The position numbers and the translations under genes are program-made. DNA of 64,000 bases from 62-47 sp044463945 (GTDB lineage Bacteria > Pseudomonadota > Alphaproteobacteria > Rhizobiales > Xanthobacteraceae), in NCBI GenBank assembly GCA_044463945.1, contig JBIQLW010000017.1, positions 17,255-81,254 of the forward strand, given 5' to 3'. The notes beneath the pieces were generated by a model. The model worked only from the letters and a program-made list of their open reading frames with translations. It made no database searches and was not told the DNA's origin. Positions 52,199 to 61,472 of the stretch are shown piece after piece (within the stretch, counting starts at the first letter, position 1; every line of letters starts with the position of its first letter).

Positions 52199-53038
52199 TC
52201 ACAGCCAGCGCTTGCGGCGCTTGAAGCTCTTGAGGTTCTTGAAGCTCTTGCGCTGATGGTCGCCGCCGCCGAGATAGAACTCCTTGACGTCCTCGTTGTC
52301 GCGCAGTTCGTCCGCGGTGCCGTCGAGCACCACCTTGCCCTGCTCCATGATGTAGCCGTGGCTCGCCACCGACAGCGCGGCGCGGGCGTTCTGCTCGACC
52401 AGGAGGATCGTGACGCCGAGGTCGCGATTGATCTGCCGGATGATGGCGAACACTTCCTTCACCAGGAGCGGCGACAGCCCCATTGACGGCTCGTCCATTA
52501 GGATCATCTTCGGTCGCGCCATCAGCGCGCGGCCGATTGCCAGCATCTGCTGCTCGCCGCCGGACAGATAGCCGGCGAGACCGGTGCGCTCCCTCAGGCG
52601 CGGGAAATAGTTGAACACCATGTCGATGTCGGCGTCGACCTCGCCGTCGCCGCGGGTGAAGGCGCCGAGCCGCAGGTTCTCCCGCGTGGTCATGTCGGCG
52701 ATGATGCGGCGGCCTTCCATCACCTGAAAGATACCGCGGCGAACGATGATGTCGGGGTCGATGCCGTTGATGCGCTCGCCGTTGAAGACAATGTCACCGC
52801 GGGTGACCTCGCCTTCCTCGGTCTTGAGTAGACCGGAGATCGCCTTCAGCGTGGTCGATTTGCCAGCGCCGTTGGCCCCGAGCAGCGCCACGATCGCGCC
52901 TTTCGGCACGTCGAGCGACAGCCCGCGCAGCACCAGGATGACCTTGTCGTAGACCACCTCGATATTGCGGACCGACAGCAGCGGCTGGGCGGCTGTGGCG
53001 GGAGCAGGAGAGGTGCTGGCGGTTGTGACTACAGTCAT
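52199..53038 (-). CDS. Branched-chain-type ABC transporter ATP-binding protein (LivF family)
   Basis: A 279-residue ATPase. It has Walker A GANGAGKST, QVMEGRRIIADMTTRENL typical of LivF, signature LSGGEQQMLAIGRAL, Walker B MILMDEPSMGLSP and LLVEQNARAAL. The C terminus has a basic tail (KSFKNLKSFKRRKRWL). The start is ATG 53038, and a GTG at 53047 is an alternative. It pairs with the LivG-like protein at 58588-59421 to drive the second Liv importer. Confidence 0.9.
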   Translation of the reverse strand: MTVVTTASTSPAPATAAQPLLSVRNIEVVYDKVILVLRGLSLDVPKGAIVALLGANGAGKSTTLKAISGLLKTEEGEVTRGDIVFNGERINGIDPDIIVRRGIFQVMEGRRIIADMTTRENLRLGAFTRGDGEVDADIDMVFNYFPRLRERTGLAGYLSGGEQQMLAIGRALMARPKMILMDEPSMGLSPLLVKEVFAIIRQINRDLGVTILLVEQNARAALSVASHGYIMEQGKVVLDGTADELRDNEDVKEFYLGGGDHQRKSFKNLKSFKRRKRWL

Positions 53039-53069
53039 GGTCTTCACGCGAGGTTGACGAGCGCTGTGG

Positions 53070-53160
53070 GCATCATTGCCGGACTTGATCCGGCAATCGA
53101 TCCTGGAAACGAGTCTCGTGAAGCGGGATGAATGCGCGGGTCAAGCCCGCGCATGACGTT
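53070..53160. repeat. Interspersed palindromic repeat (GCGCGGGTCAAGCCCGCGC type)
   Basis: TTGCCGGACTTGATCCGGCAA and GCGCGGGTCAAGCCCGCGC are two hairpins of one composite element lying between the binding-protein and livF genes. A close relative is found at 56544-56620 in the same operon. Confidence 0.7.
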
Positions 53161-53219
53161 CTTGTGTTGTGTTGCCACCGTGCTCCATGGGCGCATGGGG
53201 CACGGTGGCAATGTGAGGC

Positions 53220-54500
53220 TTACCAGCCGAGCCATTCGGCCTTGCGCGGCAGCTCGATGGTCTTGACCTTCTCCAGCTTGATGGTGCCCTTCTTCATCAG
53301 CTCGTTGAGGTCGCCGTCGGTCGCTCCCGACACCTTCGAGCGGTAGAGATCGACGGTCAGCGTGCCGCGATGGTCCTTGTCGGTCCAGGTCGAGGGATTG
53401 CAGACGCCCTCCATGCCGGTCGGCACCCAGTCCTTCTTCTGGTAGAACGCCTTCCTGACATTCTCGCCGGTGACGCCGCCGTTCTTGGCGGCCCATTCCA
53501 GTGCTTCCTTCATGTACATGGCGCTGCACACGCCGGCGATGTAATGCACCGGACGATAGGCATTGCCGGACGGATCGGAAATCTTCGAAATATCCTGCAC
53601 CGTCTTCATGCCGGGCGCGTTGCCGCCCCATGCCACCGGCGTACGCAGCGGGAACACGACGCCGTCGGCGGAATCGCCCGCGGCCTTCGCGGCGTTTTCA
53701 TCCATGCCCCAGACGTTGCCGAGGAACTGGACATCGACACCGGCGGTCTTGCACGCCTTGATGACCGAGATGTTGGAAGCGGCGGTATTGCCGAGATAGG
53801 CATAGTTCGCGCCGGAACTCTTCAGGCTCAGACACTGGGCGCTGTAGTCGCCCGGCGTCAGCGCGAATACCAATGGCGGCAGCACCTCGAAGCCAAGCTC
53901 CTTGGCGATCGCCTCGCCCGCCGCCTTCGGCGCGTTGGGGTAGGGATGGTTGGCGCCCATGTGGACGAACTTCGGCGCGCCCGACTTGCCCTTGGCCTTC
54001 CAGTCTTCCGCCGCCCACGTCAATTCGGCGCGCAGCGCGTCGGAATAGCTCGGGCCGTAGAAGAAGTTGTAGGGCGCGGCCTTCGACTTGCCGGCGGCGC
54101 CGGTTGGATCGGTGAGTTGGCCGGCATAGGAGCCCGACAGGAACGGGATCTTATCCTGCGCCACGAAGCCGGTCAGCGCTTCGGTATCGGCGGTGCCCCA
54201 GCCCATGATCGCGGCGACCTTGTCGGAGCCGGTCCATTTCTTGTACTGGGCGATGGCGCGCGGCACCTGATAGCCGTAATCGACAGTCTCGATATCGACC
54301 TTGGCGCCGTTGATGCCGCCGTTCTTGTTGATCCAGGCGAAGGTGTCGGCGACGGCCTGACCGAACGGGGTGCCGACGTCCGACGTGCCGCCGGAATAGT
54401 CGGCGAGGTGGCCGATCCGGATGGTCGATTGGGCGAATGCGCCGCTCGCGCCAAGCACAAGCGCCAGCGCCGCGCTGCCGAGCAGGGTGGTGATTTTCAT
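53220..54500 (-). CDS. Branched-chain-type ABC transporter substrate-binding protein
   Basis: A 426-residue periplasmic protein with a Sec signal peptide (cleavage after about residue 23, SGAFAQ). The mature part begins STIRIGHLADYSGGTSDVG. It belongs to the LivJ-like group often used for aromatic acids or other carboxylates in this bacterial family. ATG 54500 has AGGAGGAAG at good spacing. The longer upstream frame to 54743 is spurious. It delivers solute to the LivH/LivM pair encoded upstream in the operon. Confidence 0.9.
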   Translation of the reverse strand: MKITTLLGSAALALVLGASGAFAQSTIRIGHLADYSGGTSDVGTPFGQAVADTFAWINKNGGINGAKVDIETVDYGYQVPRAIAQYKKWTGSDKVAAIMGWGTADTEALTGFVAQDKIPFLSGSYAGQLTDPTGAAGKSKAAPYNFFYGPSYSDALRAELTWAAEDWKAKGKSGAPKFVHMGANHPYPNAPKAAGEAIAKELGFEVLPPLVFALTPGDYSAQCLSLKSSGANYAYLGNTAASNISVIKACKTAGVDVQFLGNVWGMDENAAKAAGDSADGVVFPLRTPVAWGGNAPGMKTVQDISKISDPSGNAYRPVHYIAGVCSAMYMKEALEWAAKNGGVTGENVRKAFYQKKDWVPTGMEGVCNPSTWTDKDHRGTLTVDLYRSKVSGATDGDLNELMKKGTIKLEKVKTIELPRKAEWLGW

Positions 54501-54553
54501 GGGTCTTCCTCCTGTTGCCCTTTTGAAGTGGTGTGGTTGCCGTCCGCCCGCTC

Positions 54554-55624
54554 TCAGTGCGAGAACGGGTAGAATTTCCAATATGCCTTGATCTGGTGCC
54601 AGCGGTGCGCAAGCCCGTCCGGCTCGAACACCAAAAACGCGATGATGATGGCGCCGATGGCGATCTCGCGCACGAAGGTGATGTTGTTCTTTAAGCCCAG
54701 CGTCTGGTCGATGACGCCGCCGCGCAGCACGGCGCTCAGCCACTCCATCGCCTCCGGCAACAGCACGACGAAGGCGGTGCCCATCAGCGTGCCCATTACC
54801 GAGCCGAGCCCGCCGATGATGACCATGGCGAGGAACAGCACCGAGCGTTCGATGCCGAACCCTTCGTAGGACACCACAAGTTGGTAATGCGCATAGAGCG
54901 CGCCGCCGATGCCGGCGAAGAACGCGGCGATGCCGAATGACAGCGTACGGTAATAGGTCAGGTTGATGCCCATGATTTCGGCGGAGAGATAATGGTCACG
55001 CACCGCGATCAGCGCGCGACCGTCGCGCGTGCGCATCAGGTTGGTGACCAGCAGGAACGAGATCACCACATAGGCGAGCACGACGTAGAAATACTGGTGG
55101 TCGCCGGTGAGCGTATAGCCGAGGATCGAGAACGGTTCGGCCGAGGCCGGCACCGAACCGCCGGAGAACCATTCGGCGCGGGCGAAGAAATCGAGCAGGA
55201 TATACTGCGCCGCGAGCGTGGCGATGGCGAGATAAAGGCCCTTGAGCCGCGCCGCCGGCAGGCCGAACACCAGCCCGATCAGCGCGGTGGCAAGCCCCGA
55301 CAGGGGGATGGCGAAGAACGCCGGGATCGACATCTTGGTCGAGAGGTAGGCCGAGGTGAAGGCGCCGAACAGAAAGAACGCGGCGTGGCCGATCGAGATC
55401 TGCCCGGTGAAGCCGAGCAGCACGTTGAGGCCGAGCGCGGCGATGCCGTAGATACCGATGGCGATCAACATGCTCATCCAGTAGTCGTTGAGCACGAGCG
55501 GCGCCAGCGCGCACAGCACCACGCCGGCAATGGCGAAGTTGCGGCTCGTCACCGTCGGAAAGATGGTGGTATCGACCGCGTAGGAGGTGCGGAAGTCACC
55601 GGCGGGAATCAGCGAACTGGCCAT
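54554..55624 (-). CDS. Branched-chain-type ABC transporter permease (LivM family)
   Basis: A 356-residue membrane protein with about ten segments. LNVLLGFTGQISIGHAAFFLFGAFTSAYL, the coupling loop MRTRDGRALIAVRDHYLSAEIMGINL, and IIGGLGSVMGTLMGTAF are family hallmarks. It follows the LivH gene by 5 bases and forms the importer pore with it. Confidence 0.9.
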   Translation of the reverse strand: MASSLIPAGDFRTSYAVDTTIFPTVTSRNFAIAGVVLCALAPLVLNDYWMSMLIAIGIYGIAALGLNVLLGFTGQISIGHAAFFLFGAFTSAYLSTKMSIPAFFAIPLSGLATALIGLVFGLPAARLKGLYLAIATLAAQYILLDFFARAEWFSGGSVPASAEPFSILGYTLTGDHQYFYVVLAYVVISFLLVTNLMRTRDGRALIAVRDHYLSAEIMGINLTYYRTLSFGIAAFFAGIGGALYAHYQLVVSYEGFGIERSVLFLAMVIIGGLGSVMGTLMGTAFVVLLPEAMEWLSAVLRGGVIDQTLGLKNNITFVREIAIGAIIIAFLVFEPDGLAHRWHQIKAYWKFYPFSH

Positions 55625-55629
55625 GCGTG

Positions 55630-56523
55630 TTAGATCCGCTCGATGTCTTTGGTGCCGAACAGCCCGTAGGGCTTGATCATCAGGATGATGATGAGAACGT
55701 AGAACGGGGCCACTTCATAGAGATTGCCCCAATGGAGGTATTCGCCGTCGATGAACTGCGCGAAGTTCTCCAGAAGTCCGATGATGATGCCGCCGAGCAC
55801 CGCGCCGCCGATCGAGTCGAGACCGCCGAGGATGGTTGCCGGAAACACCTTGATACCGTAGATCGACAGCCCCGACGACACGCCGTTGACCGCGGCGACG
55901 ACGACGCCGGCGACCGCCGACACCGTCGCCGAGATCGCCCACGACATCGCGAACACGCTCTTGACCGAGATGCCGAGCGACTGCGCCACCTGCTGGTCGA
56001 AGGCGGTGGCGCGCATCGCCAGCCCGTGCTTGGAGGATTGGAAGAACCAGGCCATCCCGGCGATCATCGCCACCGAGACGATCAGGCTCATGACGTAGAC
56101 GGTCTGGATTTGCAGACCGAGTACATCCACCGACTGGCTGGCGAACACCTGCGGGAACGGCTGCGGGTTGACGCCGAAAATCCACTTCATCGCCGCCTGA
56201 AGCACGGTGGAGAGCGCGATCGTCACCATGATGACCGAGATGATCGGCTCGCCGATCATCGGCCGCATGAACACCAGTTGCACAAGGATGCCGAAGATGA
56301 ACATGAACACCATGGTGATCGGCATCGCCAGATAGAACGGCACCTGATACTTGACCATCAGCGCCCAGCACACCCAGGCACCGACCAGCAGCAACTCGCC
56401 CTGCGCGAAGTTGACCACCTGGGTCGCCTTGTAGATCAGCACGAACGACATCGCCACCACGCCGTACAGCGTGCCGACCACGAGGCCGTTGACCAGAAGC
56501 TGGATCAGGAGTTGCGTGTTCAT
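55630..56523 (-). CDS. Branched-chain-type ABC transporter permease (LivH family)
   Basis: A 297-residue membrane protein. NGLVVGTLYGVVAMSFVLIYKATQVVNFAQGELLLVGA is the classic LivH opening. The coupling loop is LAMRATAFDQQVAQSLGISVKSV, followed by FPATILGGLDSIGGAVLGG. The start is ATG 56523. The frame can be extended to 56577 only through an interspersed repeat. It lies between the acyl-CoA synthetase and LivM genes. Confidence 0.9.
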   Translation of the reverse strand: MNTQLLIQLLVNGLVVGTLYGVVAMSFVLIYKATQVVNFAQGELLLVGAWVCWALMVKYQVPFYLAMPITMVFMFIFGILVQLVFMRPMIGEPIISVIMVTIALSTVLQAAMKWIFGVNPQPFPQVFASQSVDVLGLQIQTVYVMSLIVSVAMIAGMAWFFQSSKHGLAMRATAFDQQVAQSLGISVKSVFAMSWAISATVSAVAGVVVAAVNGVSSGLSIYGIKVFPATILGGLDSIGGAVLGGIIIGLLENFAQFIDGEYLHWGNLYEVAPFYVLIIILMIKPYGLFGTKDIERI

Positions 56524-56543
56524 GATGGGTGTCTCTGCATCGA

Positions 56544-56620
56544 TGCCGTCATTACCGAGCCTGACCCGGCAATCCATCTCTTGATTGATGGATGCGCGGG
56601 TCGAGCCCGCGCATGACGTG
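56544..56620. repeat. Interspersed palindromic repeat (GCGCGGGTCGAGCCCGCGC type)
   Basis: The element is related to the one at 53070-53160: TGCCGTCATTACCG at one end, GATGGATGCGCGGGTCGAGC and GCCCGCGCATGACG at the other. It occupies the only sizeable gap between the synthetase and livH genes. Confidence 0.7.
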
Positions 56621-56644
56621 AGAACAAGGGTCGAGGATGTTCCA

Positions 56645-58591
56645 TCATTCCGCCGCCTCCGCCAGGCGCGGCGCGAGGCCGAGATCGACCACCTTCAACG
56701 TGGTACGGATGCGCTGCGTGGTGCCGTCCTGGAAGCGGATTACGGTATCGACCTTGATGTCGCTCTCGCCGCCGTAGATGCCGTTGATGATGTCGGCATA
56801 TTTCTCGTTGATGACGCTGCGGCGCACCTTGCGGGTGCGGGTCAACTCGCCGTCGTCGGCATCGAGTTCCTTGTACAGCAGCAGGAATTTGGCGATGCGC
56901 TGCGCCGGCGGCAGCGTGGCATTCACCGCCTCCACCTCCTTGTGCAGCAGCTTGTAGACCTCCGGGCGCGACGACAGGTCGGTGTAGGTGGTGAAGGCGA
57001 TGCGGTTCTTCTCCGCCCATTTCGAGACGATGGAATAACGGATGCAGATGATCGCGGCGAGCTTGTCGCGGCCGTCGCCAAGCACTACCGCCTCGGCGAC
57101 GTAGGGCGAGAACTTCAGCTTGTTCTCGATGTATTGCGGCGAGAAGCGGTCGCCGGAGAGCGTCTGCGCCATGTCCTTGATGCGGTCGATGACGACCAGT
57201 TCGCGGTTGGCGTTGAAATAGCCGGCATCGCCCGAACGCATCCAGCCGCTGTCCATGTCGGCTTTCGAGGCTTCCGGGTTCTTGTAATAGCCGAGGAACA
57301 TATTGGGATGGCGCACGAGGATTTCGCCGACCCCGTTGGCGTCGGGATTATCGATGCGCAGTTCGATGTCGTCGGCCATCGGCACGCCGGTGGTGTCGGG
57401 ATCGACGTGATCCTCGCGGTGGAGCGTGTAGGCGCCGAGCGTTTCGGTCTGGCCATAGAGCGTGCGCAGCGGTACGCCCATGGCGCGGAAGAACTTGAAC
57501 GTGTCCGGGCCGAGCGCCGCGCCGCCGGTCGCGGCCGATTGCAGCCGGGTGAAGCCGAGGCGGTCGCGCAGCGCGCGGAACAGAAGCCCGTCGGCGACGA
57601 GCGAGTGCTTGCCCTGCTCCAGCGCTTTGAGCCCGGTCTTCATGCCGATGTCGTAGAGCTTCTGTTTCAGGGGCGAGGCGTCCATCACCCGCGCGCGGAC
57701 CTCGGCGGCGAGCGATTCCCAGACCCGCGGCGCGAACAGCACGAAGGTCGGCGCGATCTCGCGGAAGTCGTTCATCATCGTTTCGGGTTCTTCGACGAAA
57801 TTGATCTTCATCCGCGACAGCAGCCCCATGCCCAGCGCGTAGATTTGCTCCATGATCCACGGCAGCGGCAGCACCGAGACGTATTCGTCGTCGGGGCCCT
57901 TGGGGTCGAAGGTGAGATAGGTCGCGCAGTGACGCAGCACCGAGCCGGCGGACAGCATCGCCAGCTTCGGGTTGGCGGTGGTGCCGGAGGTGGTGCAGAG
58001 GATGGCCGTGGTATCGGCGTCGGTGGCATCGACCAGCCGGTCGTAGAGATCAGGTTCGCGCGCGGCGCGGGCGCGGCCCATCTCGGCCAGCTTTTCGGCG
58101 GTCATCAGCCGCGGGTCGTCGTATTTCCGCATTCCGCGCGGATCGGAATAGACGATGTGGCGGACGCCAGCGATACGGTCGCCGAGGTTGAGCAGCTTGT
58201 CGATCTGCTCCTCGTCCTCGGCGAACACCACCTTGGCCTCGCCATAGCTGATGAGGTAGGCGGCCTCGTCCTCCAGCACGTCGCGGTAGAGCCCGAGGCT
58301 TAAGGCCCCGATGGCGTGGGTGGCGATTTCCGCCGCAACCCAGTCCGGCCGGTTGTCACCGATGATGCCGATCACGTCGTCCTTGCCGAGCCCGAGTTCG
58401 ACCAGCCCGAGCGCGAAGTCGCGGGTGCGGGCCTGGTAGTCGTTCCAGGTGAACAGCTTCCACAGCCCGAAATCCTTCTCGCGCAGCGCGACCTCGTGGC
58501 CGTGCTCGCGGGCGTTGAGCCGCAGCATTTTCGCGAATGTCGGCGCTTGCGCTGCGCGGGCGTGATAGTCGAAGGCCGGTTGCCGAGTCAT
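56645..58591 (-). CDS. AMP-binding long-chain-type acyl-CoA synthetase
   Basis: A 648-residue adenylate-forming enzyme. The ATP-binding loop is TTAILCTTSGTTANPKLAML, then VSVLPLPWIMEQ, ATGGAALGPDTFKFFRAMGVPLRTLYGQTE, and DSGWMRSGDAGYF with the conserved Asp. C-terminal DRIKDMAQTLSGDRFSPQYIE contains the catalytic Lys region, where Gln-Thr replaces the usual Lys-Thr step, so the exact Lys is uncertain. It overlaps the LivG gene by 4 bases. It would activate the acid brought in by the Liv importer. Confidence 0.88.
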   Translation of the reverse strand: MTRQPAFDYHARAAQAPTFAKMLRLNAREHGHEVALREKDFGLWKLFTWNDYQARTRDFALGLVELGLGKDDVIGIIGDNRPDWVAAEIATHAIGALSLGLYRDVLEDEAAYLISYGEAKVVFAEDEEQIDKLLNLGDRIAGVRHIVYSDPRGMRKYDDPRLMTAEKLAEMGRARAAREPDLYDRLVDATDADTTAILCTTSGTTANPKLAMLSAGSVLRHCATYLTFDPKGPDDEYVSVLPLPWIMEQIYALGMGLLSRMKINFVEEPETMMNDFREIAPTFVLFAPRVWESLAAEVRARVMDASPLKQKLYDIGMKTGLKALEQGKHSLVADGLLFRALRDRLGFTRLQSAATGGAALGPDTFKFFRAMGVPLRTLYGQTETLGAYTLHREDHVDPDTTGVPMADDIELRIDNPDANGVGEILVRHPNMFLGYYKNPEASKADMDSGWMRSGDAGYFNANRELVVIDRIKDMAQTLSGDRFSPQYIENKLKFSPYVAEAVVLGDGRDKLAAIICIRYSIVSKWAEKNRIAFTTYTDLSSRPEVYKLLHKEVEAVNATLPPAQRIAKFLLLYKELDADDGELTRTRKVRRSVINEKYADIINGIYGGESDIKVDTVIRFQDGTTQRIRTTLKVVDLGLAPRLAEAAE

Positions 58592-59421
58592 GCGCTTGCC
58601 TCCAAAGGCCGCGGCGTGTCGTCGGGATCGACCAGCGCCTCGTCCTCCTCGCCGAGATAGGCGCTGCGCACATGCGGATCGGCCAGCACATCGGCCGGCT
58701 CGCCCTCGGCGATCTTCTTGCCGAAATCCAGCACGACGACGCGGTGCGAGATGTCCATCACCACGCCCATGTCGTGCTCGATCATCACCACCGTCATCCC
58801 GAACTCCTCGTTGAGATCAACGATGTAGCGGGCCATGTCCTCCTTTTCCTCGAAGTTCATGCCGGCCATCGGCTCGTCGAGCAGGATCAACTTCGGCTCC
58901 ATCGCCATGGCGCGGGCCAGTTCCACGCGCTTGCGCAGACCGTAGGAGAGGGTGCCCGCGGTGGCCTTGCGCACCGATTGCAGGTCGAGGAAGTCGATGA
59001 TCTCCTCCACCTTGTGGCGGTGGTCCAGTTCCTCCTTACGCGCGCCGGTCAGCCAGTACAGCGAGCCGGTGAGAAAATTGTTCTTCAGCAGGTGGTGGCG
59101 GCCGACCATGATGTTGTCGAGCACGCTCATATGATGGAACAGCGCGAGGTTCTGGAAGGTGCGGCCGATGCCCAGCGCCGGGCGGGCGTTGGTGTTGAGG
59201 CCGGTGATGTCCTGGCCGCGATAGAACAGCTTGCCTTCGGTCGGGCGATAGCGGCCGGAAATGCAGTTGACGATGGAGGTCTTGCCGGCGCCGTTAGGGC
59301 CGATGATGGAGAACAGCTCGCCTTCGCGCACGCTGAAGCTGACATCGGTCAGGGCGCGGACGCCGCCGAAGCGCAGCGAAACCCCACGCACATCCAACGC
59401 ACAGTCTGCCGTCGCGTTCAC
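58588..59421 (-). CDS. Branched-chain-type ABC transporter ATP-binding protein (LivG family)
   Basis: A 277-residue ATPase. It has Walker A GPNGAGKTS, GIGRTFQNLALFHHMSVLDNIMVGRH as in LivG, signature LSYGLRKRVELARAM, Walker B LILLDEPMAGMN and MIEHDMGVVM. GTG 59421 is preferred as start because GGAGGG lies 6 bases before it. ATG 59451 is an alternative. It is the first gene of the operon that ends with the PaaK-like ligase. Confidence 0.9.
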   Translation of the reverse strand: MNATADCALDVRGVSLRFGGVRALTDVSFSVREGELFSIIGPNGAGKTSIVNCISGRYRPTEGKLFYRGQDITGLNTNARPALGIGRTFQNLALFHHMSVLDNIMVGRHHLLKNNFLTGSLYWLTGARKEELDHRHKVEEIIDFLDLQSVRKATAGTLSYGLRKRVELARAMAMEPKLILLDEPMAGMNFEEKEDMARYIVDLNEEFGMTVVMIEHDMGVVMDISHRVVVLDFGKKIAEGEPADVLADPHVRSAYLGEEDEALVDPDDTPRPLEASA

Positions 59422-59800
59422 TTCATTCCCTCCCTCGATCGGCGTCTTCAACGCTCTTGCGGCGGTGCCCGGAGCGGCCCCGCGCTTTGCCCGCCGGTCC
59501 CCTTCAAGTTGCGGATTTTGCCCGCAAATCGACAGGACGCCAAGTCAGCCCGACCAGTGACGTCCGACAGGTCGCGCCTGGGCGCCGCCGGGCGATTTTG
59601 CAAGTTGTCGCACCAAATCGGCCGCACTAAAGTACGACCTTAGTCGCGAGTCCCGCCGTTGTTGTCGTCGTTGTTCCGCCGGTCCGGCTGCCACCGACGG
59701 CCATCTGAGCGATTCTGAGCATGTCTATGGCAAAGCCGATCCCCGGAATGTCTTGCGGCCGACATTGTTCGAAGTGGTGTGAGCAACCGGCCTGTGCGGC
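59422..59800. other. Divergent promoter region, no gene seen
   Basis: It lies between the minus-strand Liv operon and the plus-strand Crp/Fnr gene. I could not identify convincing -35/-10 pairs or a regulator site, and short open frames here lack motifs. Confidence 0.4.
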
Positions 59801-60508
59801 GTGCTGTCGCGGCTTGAGCGGGCCGTCCGCTCGATGATCGCCGCCGATCGTCTCAGACGCATCGCGCTGTGGGCGCCGGGCTTGAGCGAGCGAGAGATCG
59901 AGGTGGCGCGCGCCGGGATGAGCGAGAAGGCGTTCGGGGCCGGCGAGTACATCTGTATGCGCGGCGAGCGGTTCGCATACTGGACCGGGGTGGTCGCCGG
60001 TCTGGTGCGGATCGGCACGGTGTCGCGGGCCGGCAAGGCAGTCACCTTCACCGGGCTCACCGCCGGCGCCTGGTTCGGCGAGGGCTCGGTGCTCAAGAAC
60101 GAGACGCGGCGATACGACGCGGTGGCGTTGCGCGACAGCCGCATCGCCCTGATGGAGCACACCACGTTCCAGTGGCTGTTCGAGAACAGCGTCGGGTTCA
60201 ACCGCTTCCTGGTGGCGCAGTTGAACGAGCGCGTCGGCCATTTCATGGGATTGCTGGAATACGGGCGGATGCTCGATCCCACCGCGCGGCTGGCGCGCTG
60301 CATCGCCTCGCTGTTCAATCCGATCCTCTATCCGGACGGCACCCGGCAGCTCGACATCACCCAGGAGGAGATCGGCGCGCTGTCCGGCATGTCGCGGCAG
60401 AACGCCAACCGCTGCCTCAAGGCGCTGGAGAAGGAAGGCGTGCTGCGCCTCGAATACGGCGGCCTCACCATCCTCGATCTGGAGCGCCTGCGCCGTTACG
60501 GCGAGTGA
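59801..60508 (+). CDS. Crp/Fnr-family transcriptional regulator
   Basis: About 235 residues. The N-terminal cyclic-nucleotide-binding-like domain contains GEYICMRGERFAYWTGVVAGLVRI and GLTAGAWFGEGSVL. The C-terminal winged helix-turn-helix is LDITQEEIGALSGMSRQNANRCLKALEKEGVL. No Cys cluster of the Fnr oxygen sensor is present, and the key cAMP-contact Arg-Ser pair is not evident, so the ligand is unclear. It is divergent from the Liv/acyl-CoA ligase operon and may control it. The start may instead be ATG 59834. Confidence 0.82.
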   Translation: MLSRLERAVRSMIAADRLRRIALWAPGLSEREIEVARAGMSEKAFGAGEYICMRGERFAYWTGVVAGLVRIGTVSRAGKAVTFTGLTAGAWFGEGSVLKNETRRYDAVALRDSRIALMEHTTFQWLFENSVGFNRFLVAQLNERVGHFMGLLEYGRMLDPTARLARCIASLFNPILYPDGTRQLDITQEEIGALSGMSRQNANRCLKALEKEGVLRLEYGGLTILDLERLRRYGE

Positions 60509-60521
60509 AGCGACCCTTAAT

Positions 60522-60545
60522 CCCTCCCCGCTTGCCGGAGGAGGG
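60522..60545. repeat. Small inverted repeat between convergent genes
   Basis: CCCTCC (60522-60527) and GGAGGG (60540-60545) lie between the Crp/Fnr gene and the opposing enoyl-CoA hydratase. It resembles common intergenic repeats of this group and may help termination. There is no T run. Confidence 0.35.
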
Positions 60546-60567
60546 TAGAGAGGGGGCGCGCTACGCG

Positions 60568-61350
60568 CTATTTCGACTTGCTGAGGAACTTGTCGACCGC
60601 GGCGCGGAAGGCATCGGTTTTCATGCAGCCGACGATGCCTTCGACCTCGGCGTCGAGTTGCTGTACGAGCGGAGTCGTGCGCGCCTGGTGGATTAGCGCC
60701 TTGGTCGCTGCGATTGCGGTTGGCGCATTCTGCGCGATGCGCTGCGCGAGGTCGTGCGTCGCCTGCCGCAGTTCCGCCGCCGGGGCCAGTTGGGTGACCA
60801 GCCCCCAGTCGTAAGCCTGTTGCGCGGAAAAGCCGCCATCAGCGAGAAAGATCTGGAACGCCCGCCGCGCGCCGACGAGCTCGGTGACGCCCAGCGTGCC
60901 TCCACCGTCCGGCGAAACGCCGAGCTTGTGATAGGCGGCGGTGAATTTGGCGTCGTTGGCGGCGATGCACAGATCGGCGATGGTGGCAAGCGACAGGCCG
61001 GCACCCGCCGCCGAGCCGTGAACGCTGGCGATGACGACCTTCGGCATCCGCCGCAGCGTGGCGATGAAGGCGTGGAAATGGTGCAGCAGTTCGCGCGCCA
61101 CCGGCTCGATGTTGTCGATGTTCGCTCCGAACACCTGGATGTCGCCGCCGCCGCAGAACGCGCGTCCGGCACCCTCGATCACCACCACGCGGATGTCGGG
61201 ATTGGCCTCGACCTCGGCGGCGAGTTGTTCAAGGCGCCGGGCGATCGCGATATCGATCGCGTTGAAGGCGTTCGGCCGGTTGAGCGTCAGCGTCGCCACC
61301 GCGCCGTCGATTGCGAGAAGCGCGGGAGATTCGGAGGGCACGGTGGACAT
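60568..61350 (-). CDS. Enoyl-CoA hydratase/isomerase family protein
   Basis: A 260-residue crotonase-family protein. The oxyanion hole is formed by GRAFCGGGDIQVF and VHGSAAGAGLSLA. At the second catalytic position it has SPDGGGTLGVTELVG, with Asp rather than Glu and without a first-position Glu in the AGAGLS segment. This pattern is seen in isomerase-type members such as PaaG. It is probably an isomerase, or an enzyme for an unusual acyl-CoA. It is convergent with the regulator gene. Confidence 0.82.
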   Translation of the reverse strand: MSTVPSESPALLAIDGAVATLTLNRPNAFNAIDIAIARRLEQLAAEVEANPDIRVVVIEGAGRAFCGGGDIQVFGANIDNIEPVARELLHHFHAFIATLRRMPKVVIASVHGSAAGAGLSLATIADLCIAANDAKFTAAYHKLGVSPDGGGTLGVTELVGARRAFQIFLADGGFSAQQAYDWGLVTQLAPAAELRQATHDLAQRIAQNAPTAIAATKALIHQARTTPLVQQLDAEVEGIVGCMKTDAFRAAVDKFLSKSK

Positions 61351-61472
61351 TCTGGGAAAACCTTCACGGGAATGGGGATCGGGACAGATGAAGAAGGAGC
61401 GTATTTAACGCCATCCGCGCCGCCCGTGACAAGATGACGAGGTGAAGGCCAACAGGATGCGCGCCGCCGCCG

